Origin: Calliopum simillimum
Lineage: Eukaryota; Arthropoda; Insecta; Diptera; Lauxaniidae
Assembly: GCA_951812925.1 (NCBI GenBank)
Contig: OX638369.1
Location: 49,037,061 to 49,101,060, forward strand
Length of the DNA: 64,000 nucleotides
Reading direction: 5' to 3'
The position numbers and the translations under genes are program-made. The notes below the pieces were generated by a model that worked only from the letters and a program-made list of their open reading frames with translations, did no database searches and was not told the origin of the DNA. Below are positions 58,405 to 64,000 of this stretch, piece by piece; position 1 is the first letter of the stretch, and each line of letters opens with the position of its first letter.

Positions 58405-60815
58405 TTTGTGAACTTTTGTCCAAATTTAACATCTCCCAATCCAAGCGTTCAAATATCAAAGAGATATCTTGATCTGCTTGCGAAATCTCCAATTTATACA
58501 TCGATCTCTTTCCTGTTTTCTGTTTTTGTTTTTTTTTTTTTTCAAAGCACTTTCTCTGGGGCCCATTAGTTTCCCATCTCTGCTATAAAGATATAAACAT
58601 ATTTTCATAATTTGACCTGTATGACGATGTTGCTGCTGCTCTGGCCTCATATGGGTATAAACGTAGATGCTTCTTTGCCACAAATCACACTTTTCTGTGT
58701 AATAAAAATGGGGAAAAACAAAAGATTAAGTTGTAGGAAAAAAAAAACAAGCTACAAGAAACTCTTCATTATACACTCTAGCAACTATAGAAAAAAAAGG
58801 CAAACGGACGGACAAACATCAACTTCTTGTAACTTGGCAAATTTATACTTGAGCTCAAGAAAGAGGACAACACAGCGGAACAACAAAAGAAAACATGCTA
58901 AAAGTGCACGATAAAAATCTTTGTTTATGTTGCAACAGCAGCATCTTCCTCTTTACAGCAAGCAATTGCTGCATGTTGAGTTGTCGCCTGACAATGTTGC
59001 CAATATACTGGTGGTGCTGTGGCACTCGATGGCAGCAACATATGTATGTGCGTGCGTGCATGTGTTGCTTTTGTTGTGTGTTAGGAAACAACAAGTGCAA
59101 CAGCACCAGCAATAGTAATAGGAAAAACAGCAATAATAACAAAAGAGTGAAAAAAAGGGTACAACAATAAAAAAGCTCCCGACAGCAACAACAAAGAGTG
59201 TCATCAAATTTAGCCCGCATACATTAAGCATTTTATCTTTTTTTTCCCGTTTTTCGTTTTTGTTTTACCCTTTTTATTCATTTCATTTTTTTTCTTTAGT
59301 TTCTTTTCCTCAGTAGCACCAACAGTAACATCAGCCTCAGGTGTTTTTTTGCGCGTCAATTTTCCTTAGTTCGTTTCCTGCACAACATTTGTTCTTGTTA
59401 TTGTGCAAGTAAAAAATTTTTCCCTTTTTTTTGTGCGATTTTTCCCTTTTTTCAAATTTTCTCTTGTGTTTAACGCATTTCACTTGTTTTGCTTTTTGTT
59501 TTTCTTTTTTTTTTCAGCAGCATTGATTTTTTCATCCTTATTTTTTCAGATGGGTGTTTGTATTTTTTTTTTTTCCAACTTTTTGTTTTGTATAAAAATT
59601 TCCCTCTTCAATTACCAAACTAATGTTTTTATGGCCACTTTGTACTGCTTTAAGTAATAGATATGGTTTTTTTTTGCCCGCATTTTTTTTTTTTGCTTCA
59701 TAACTCTTTTCGTCCTTTAATTTTATTTTTGTTTTTCGGTTTTCTTTTCTTTAGCAAAATATTTCGCCAGTTTTCCTTTAGTACTCACTTTCTTCTTGTA
59801 TGTTATTTAAAATATCATATGCGGCATTGTCATTATTATTGTTTGCTTGTTGGTTTTACCCCTACAGCAACATTTCGTTTATTCATTAATTTTTGAACAA
59901 TAGCAACGCAGTCTCTTTTTTAATAATGCCTTTTGTTTTTGTAATTAGCGAGGTTGCGCTTGCAACATATTACACCACATTTATGCAATTAAATGTAATT
60001 TTACACCACTGTCAGTTGAGTTGTAATGTTGCCAGATTTACCAAGAATTCTACATATATAAAGCATACGTTTTTTTTTTCCTTTTTTTGTTTTATAGAAT
60101 TTTTCTTTTGACTCCCCACACACATTTTATGGGTTCTTATCAAATCCGCTTTGCTTTGCCATGTGTGACAGTGTTGCCATACCGCTCTCTTATTAACAGG
60201 TTGTTGCTTAGAACTTGAGCTGCTGCTAATGATAAGCTTTGTATTTGCTTTGACAAAATATGACAAAAAATTATCTCATGTTATTTTTTTCTATCATTTA
60301 TAATCTCTTAATTTAATTAGCAAAATTTTTCTCTTGAGAACACTTTTCTATGTTTTCGCCGACATTTTTTTTTTTTCCTTTCACATCTATTTAAAAACAA
60401 AATTTTATCCTTTAAACGATATAATGTTTATGTTGGTGGAGTATTTTCAGTAAAGCGTTAAAAGGAATAATTGGATGGTAGAGAATTATGAAAGAAAAAC
60501 TAAAATCTATACACACGATTATGTGCAAGTACATAAAAATAGTTATTGAAATTGTATCCTTTATATCAGAACCACCTTGGAAGATATGTTTAGTAGAAGA
60601 TGAACCCTATACACTCTGTCAGTAATGTCTGAAAACAGCAGAACATGTGTTATATAGATAGAGGGCCTGCCGCGGTATCAAAAGAATCAAGTATCGGTGA
60701 TCCAGGTTATGAGATCCCACGGAATTAAAAAGTTTTGAAGTAAGAGTAGAAAACATTGTACATAATTCATTTCTGCTAATCAGATAGTTATAATCTGGCT
60801 AATTTGACCTGTCTA
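58405..60815. other. Non-coding DNA, no gene seen
   Basis: CAG/CAA- and T-rich DNA. Mutually overlapping frames on both strands at 58855-59231 and T-tract frames at 59403-60111 have no recognisable domain. Confidence 0.55.
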
Positions 60816-60821
60816 TTATAT

Positions 60822-61006
60822 AGCCCCACGTTGGGCGCCAAGTGTGATGAGGTAAATCTCTTGATATCTATAGATTAAAAGTGTTTTTATTGCTTTTTTT
60901 TAAATTAAACCAAGCAAGTCTTTTATATTAATGAATGAATAAAATACAAGCATAAAATAATATAATCGCTACAATAACACTATTTCCTGGAAGTGCGCCA
61001 CACTGC
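60822..61006 (-). mobile_element. LTR retrotransposon remnant (5' LTR end plus primer-binding site)
   Basis: On the minus strand an LTR-like end, CCTCATCACA, is followed after one or two bases by TGGCGCCCAACGTGGGGC (60823-60840). This has the form and position of a retroelement tRNA primer-binding site. On the plus strand the LTR would begin TGTGATGAGG at 60843; its other edge may be near CACACTGCA at 61006. No gag or pol is present on the internal side, so only the end survives. The outer LTR limit is a guess. Confidence 0.55.
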
Positions 61007-61109
61007 AGAAAACAGCTACTTTAGTACTTAAAAGCAAGAAAATCTTAAAATTCTGAAACGATATAAAGAAATGGACTAATTAGGAAAAAAATTATGCTCA
61101 GTAGTAAGG

Positions 61110-61500
61110 ATCAAAATTGAGATTCATCCCTTAACCGACTCAATAGAAGGACTCTTAAAAATGATATCTGCATAATTTTTTTGTTCCATTCCGAAAAAAA
61201 TTAACTGAGCACTTTTGATTCTACTGAAGGCCCATTTTGGCTAAAAAACATGATTTCGGCAGTCGGAAAAACGGTTTTTTACTCAAAAGCAAGGCATCTC
61301 ACGATAAAAGTCTGTGAGGCAAAAATGCTTAAAATTTTCCAAAAAATACTTATGAATTTTTTCAGAATTTTTTGAAATATTTTATAGTTCTTAAAAAATT
61401 TATCAAACTGAGAGTTTTCAGCTTTTTCAGCTGTCACGTTCGTCAGCAAAATGCTAAGTTTACTTAGAACCCAGGCATCTTCGAAAAAATTTCATAAGAC
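61110..61500 (+). repeat. Single-arm relative of palindrome P1
   Basis: Matches the left arm of P1 in order: GAGATTCATCCC, a GACTCTTAAAAATGATATC-like word, TTTTGATTCTACTGAAGG, GGAAAAACG, ACTCAAAAGCAAGGCATCT and AAAATGCTTA. It continues with TTTATCAAACTGAGAGTTTTC, also found in the centre of P1. The mirrored second arm is absent. Confidence 0.82.
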
Positions 61501-61554
61501 GTAAAATGATTTCTTACTTAAGTAAAAAGCATCAAGACTAATAATGTGTGCTGG

Positions 61555-61850
61555 GAAAAATAGAGGTATCACGCCCACACAAAAATCACTTCATCATACC
61601 TCCGAAAATACTTATTGCACATGAATGAATGAATGATGAGATATGATACATGTATACAGAGCGCCAAGAAAAATAATGTTCCCTAGGAGAATGAGCGGTG
61701 CCACGCCTCTAAAAAAATAAATTCATAATTTATGAGATTTGGTGCACATGTGAAATGGATAGGGACAAATGACATCCTTTGGAAAAATTGGTGATGCCAC
61801 GTCAACTTAACAAGATAAGGTGATCTGACATTCACTGGGAAATCTTGAGT
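61555..61850 (+). mobile_element. Helitron-like repeat fragment, relative of 40.2 kb
   Basis: Three diverged units carry TATCACGCCC (61565), GGTGCCACGCC (61695) and GATGCCACG (61793). AATTCATAAT and GAGATTTGGTGCACATG occur as in the 40.2-kb element. The end, AAGATAAGGTGATCTGAC followed by CACTGGGAAATCTTGAG, aligns with the CTAG terminus there but is mutated. Confidence 0.68.
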
Positions 61851-62014
61851 TTTTTTAAGATTTTCAATTTAAAATTTTAATGGTGGAAAAAATGTCACGT
61901 TCATATTGTCACGCATCGATTCAGATTATGATCAAACAAAGAAAAGAACATAAGATATTTGAAATAAACAAAATACACTATAGTGTAACATTATTGCATA
62001 AGATTCTAAAATAA

Positions 62015-63139
62015 CACTGTGGAACAAAATTTGGTCGAAAAAAATTAACTCGGATCGATATTGGCTCAAAAGTTATTAACAATATAGTGATGTCGTGCAA
62101 GTCTTTTTTCAGCATTAGAGAAAAACAACGCATCATACGAAAAAAGTGTATATGGCATAAAATGCTTAGAATTATCTAAGGAATATGTGTGAATTTTTTC
62201 AGAATTTTCTGAGACATTTTATAATTTTTCAAAAGGTCCGAAAAAAAAATTTGATATGTTCCAAAAAAACTCACACGTATTCCTTAGATAATTCTAAGCA
62301 TTTTGTGCCATATACACTTTTTTCCTAGGATGCCTTATTTTTCTCTAATGCTGAAAAAAAGACTTGCACGACATCACTATATTGTTAATAACTTTTGAAC
62401 CAATATCGATTACCCCAATTTTTTTTCTGAAATATAGTTTCTTGGCAAGTGGAGAGTGCTTACCTATTTTTTAAAGTTTTCTCAGAGACGAAGAAGTTGC
62501 TTTATTTTTATGTACCTATTTGAAATAGGGATTTTCAATAATAAATGAAACATTTTTTTACAAATCAAAAACACCATTTTATTCCCCGACCTATGCTAAA
62601 TATCTCTACAAAAAACATTTTTACAAAATCTTTACTAGTTGTCAGAAAACATAATTTTGTTAAAGCCTTTTTTACGTTTAATTTCTTAGATGGCTCACTT
62701 GAGAAATTTTTGCCATATGCCACATATATTATACCAAAGTGTTTGTATGGATCTCAGCTATAGGTTAAAAGACAAAAATCCACCACTCGGGTGATTACTA
62801 TTGAGCCGAATGTCATAAAAGGCGAAAAATATCACTTTTTTGGGAATTTTGTGCTCTAACTTGCCGGAAATGCATTTTAAAGGACCAATTTGTTGGTAAA
62901 AGTTGTAGATATAGACGAGACGAACAAAACCCCATCATCAGATGCAATAAAACTTAATTTGCTTAAGAGATATATCGAAAAAACCACATAGTTCAAGGTC
63001 CAAAATTCAAACGGCCTTTTCTCGAAAACTAGAGCCAACTTGAACAAAATGGGCCAAATGGTCTTTTTTTTACCTATATTTTCACCCCGCAGCGTCAGAT
63101 CCGAGTTAACTTTTTTCGACCAAATTTTGTTCCACAGTG
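62015..63139. mobile_element. TIR element flanked by TAA (1.1 kb) carrying palindrome P5
   Basis: The left terminus CACTGTGGAACAAAATTTGG continues GTCGAAAAAAATTAACTCGG. Its near-exact inverse ends at 63139. TAA lies on both sides (62012-62014 and 63140-63142). A 3-bp TWA-type duplication is known for PIF/Harbinger elements, so that superfamily is a candidate, though TAA is a weak signature in AT-rich DNA. The interior (62440-63090) has no transposase frame. It encloses a ~390-bp palindrome in its left half. Confidence 0.8.
62050..62440. repeat. Imperfect palindrome P5
   Basis: Arms mirror across about 62248. Landmarks are AATATAGTGATGTCGTGCAA, a TTCAGCATTAGAGAAAAA-like word, a GCATCATACGAAAAAAGTG-like word, AAAATGCTTAGAATTATCTA and GGAATATGTGTGA. 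The inner two-thirds is the core shared with P1, P2 and P3. The outer arm, TATTGGCTCAAAAGTTATTA, is unlike theirs. The sequence just outside the left arm, GTGGAACAAAATTTGGTCG, is the terminus of the TIR element. Confidence 0.92.
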
Positions 63140-63144
63140 TAAGT

Positions 63145-64000
63145 CACACTAAAAAATTCTGACTTGTTTCGCTGAATTCTGACTTTCTTTGAATAGGCAC
63201 GAAAACTACTTCTATTTTTGTCACGTTCGTTTTGTGTCTTTTTTTGTGTGTATCTTGGAACCAGGACTTTGCCTGCTATTAACGTTGGCACTAATTATAG
63301 TGCTACCTAAGAGCTATAATGTAAATTAAAAACTAATACTGCTTCTAATATTTTTGCACTTTAAATGTGTGCGACGGTCACGTTCGTTACTTGGGAAATG
63401 CTTATATATATTTATGCTTTGTAGTTAAGGCTTAATATGTAACTGAAATATCTAATAAAAATCACTTTATTTCATACTTTATCAAAGATATGAAATCATA
63501 AAATATTATTGATTTCTTGAATGCCATAAAATATGAAAACATCAACTTAAATTCTCAGATTTCCAGAAAAAATAAACCAATTTAAATTTACTGACCATAA
63601 CCCAAATAAATAAAGGGGAAAAAAATCTCATGCTTAAAAATTTGCTATTAAAGTTATGACATCAATTTACAAAAAAAAAAAGATTTTTAGGAAAAAAATT
63701 CTTAAAAAAACAATTTAAAAGTATAATAAAATTTTATAGATTTTCCGGTGGTACATATATGTGTGCACTTTCCAACATATCATAATTATAATAAAAAAAA
63801 ATAAGTATTGAAAAACCCAAATAGCCATTACACTTAAATTTCACAATAAATTACAATTCGAGTGGTAAACCGATGCTAAACTGTTAGAAAGAAACACTCT
63901 AGGTTGCCACACACACGAAATTCGTACTACTTACGTAGGTACTGTGTTCCAAGAGGCATAAAGAGTTGCTACACAGAAAGAAAATTAAATTCTTAGCAAA
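63145..64000. other. Non-coding DNA, no gene seen
   Basis: AT-rich with A tracts. The minus-strand frame 63106-63291 begins in the TIR of the previous element and has no recognised domain. The last bases contain ACACAGAAAGAAAATTAA, resembling the 37.5-kb terminus, so another element may start at the window edge. Confidence 0.5.

Noticed and set aside
57934..58569. 211-codon frame in the CGACAC array, and reverse frames up to 141 codons
   Set aside because: Frames on both strands result from a repeat unit without stop triplets; no start context, domain or non-repeat extension was seen.

Overview
This is an AT-rich, gene-poor stretch of a eukaryotic nuclear genome. It is full of homopolymer T and A runs, microsatellites and decayed transposable elements. 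I found no intact host protein-coding gene, rRNA or tRNA. The best-supported protein similarity is to mariner/Tc1-type transposases, and every copy is broken. Mariner and hAT-like elements, repeats carrying a GGTGCCACGCC motif, and the CAA/CAG/GAT-rich unique DNA suggest a higher dipteran fly, possibly a tephritid-like fruit fly. The species assignment is inference; a search against insect genomes would settle it. None of the open frames looks like a host exon. The long ones at the left end and at 57.3-58.4 kb are translations of simple or tandem repeats.

Layout. 0.3-0.6 kb: a very pure TTTA array. 2.5-3.5 kb: a 1-kb imperfect palindrome. 5.8-6.7 kb: a dispersed element with ~139-bp internal repeats (second copy 27.9-28.8 kb, fragments elsewhere). 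8.9-9.3 kb: a 168-bp tandem duplication. 11.3-11.9 kb: a mariner end abutting another palindrome. 13.49 kb: a candidate recursive splice site. 14.3-15.2 kb: a TA-flanked MITE and a cluster of TATCGATA-type sites. 18.8-19.2 kb: a palindrome with the shared core as its loop. 21.2-21.4, 26.0-26.2 and 26.8-27.8 kb: MITEs and tandem repeats. 29.2-29.7 kb: an hAT-like element made of AAGACC units with a perfect 8-bp target duplication. 31.9-34.5 kb: a repeat island with a broken transposase carrying a nested insertion, then a non-LTR retrotransposon fragment. 34.84 kb: a near-perfect recursive splice site. 37.5-39.1 kb: a possible TIR element. 39.4-39.9 kb: a ~41-bp minisatellite. 40.2-40.6 kb: a Helitron-like 3' end with 120-bp repeats. 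42.4-43.3 kb: a second AAGACC hAT-like element abutting a palindrome. 45.7-46.3 and 53.6-54.3 kb: two more mariner copies. 47.5-48.5 kb: tandem units with tRNA-like box B motifs. 57.4-58.4 kb: a complex CGACAC minisatellite. 60.8-61.0 kb: an LTR end with a primer-binding site. 61.1-63.1 kb: more palindromes, one inside a TIR element flanked by TAA.

How it fits together. The absence of genes plus two strong zero-length-exon splice signals (AG/GTAAG behind pyrimidine tracts) on the plus strand, about 21 kb apart, suggest the window lies inside one very long intron transcribed left to right. This is a hypothesis. The other notable theme is a set of long imperfect palindromes sharing a ~100-bp core but having different outer arms. 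I do not recognise this family.
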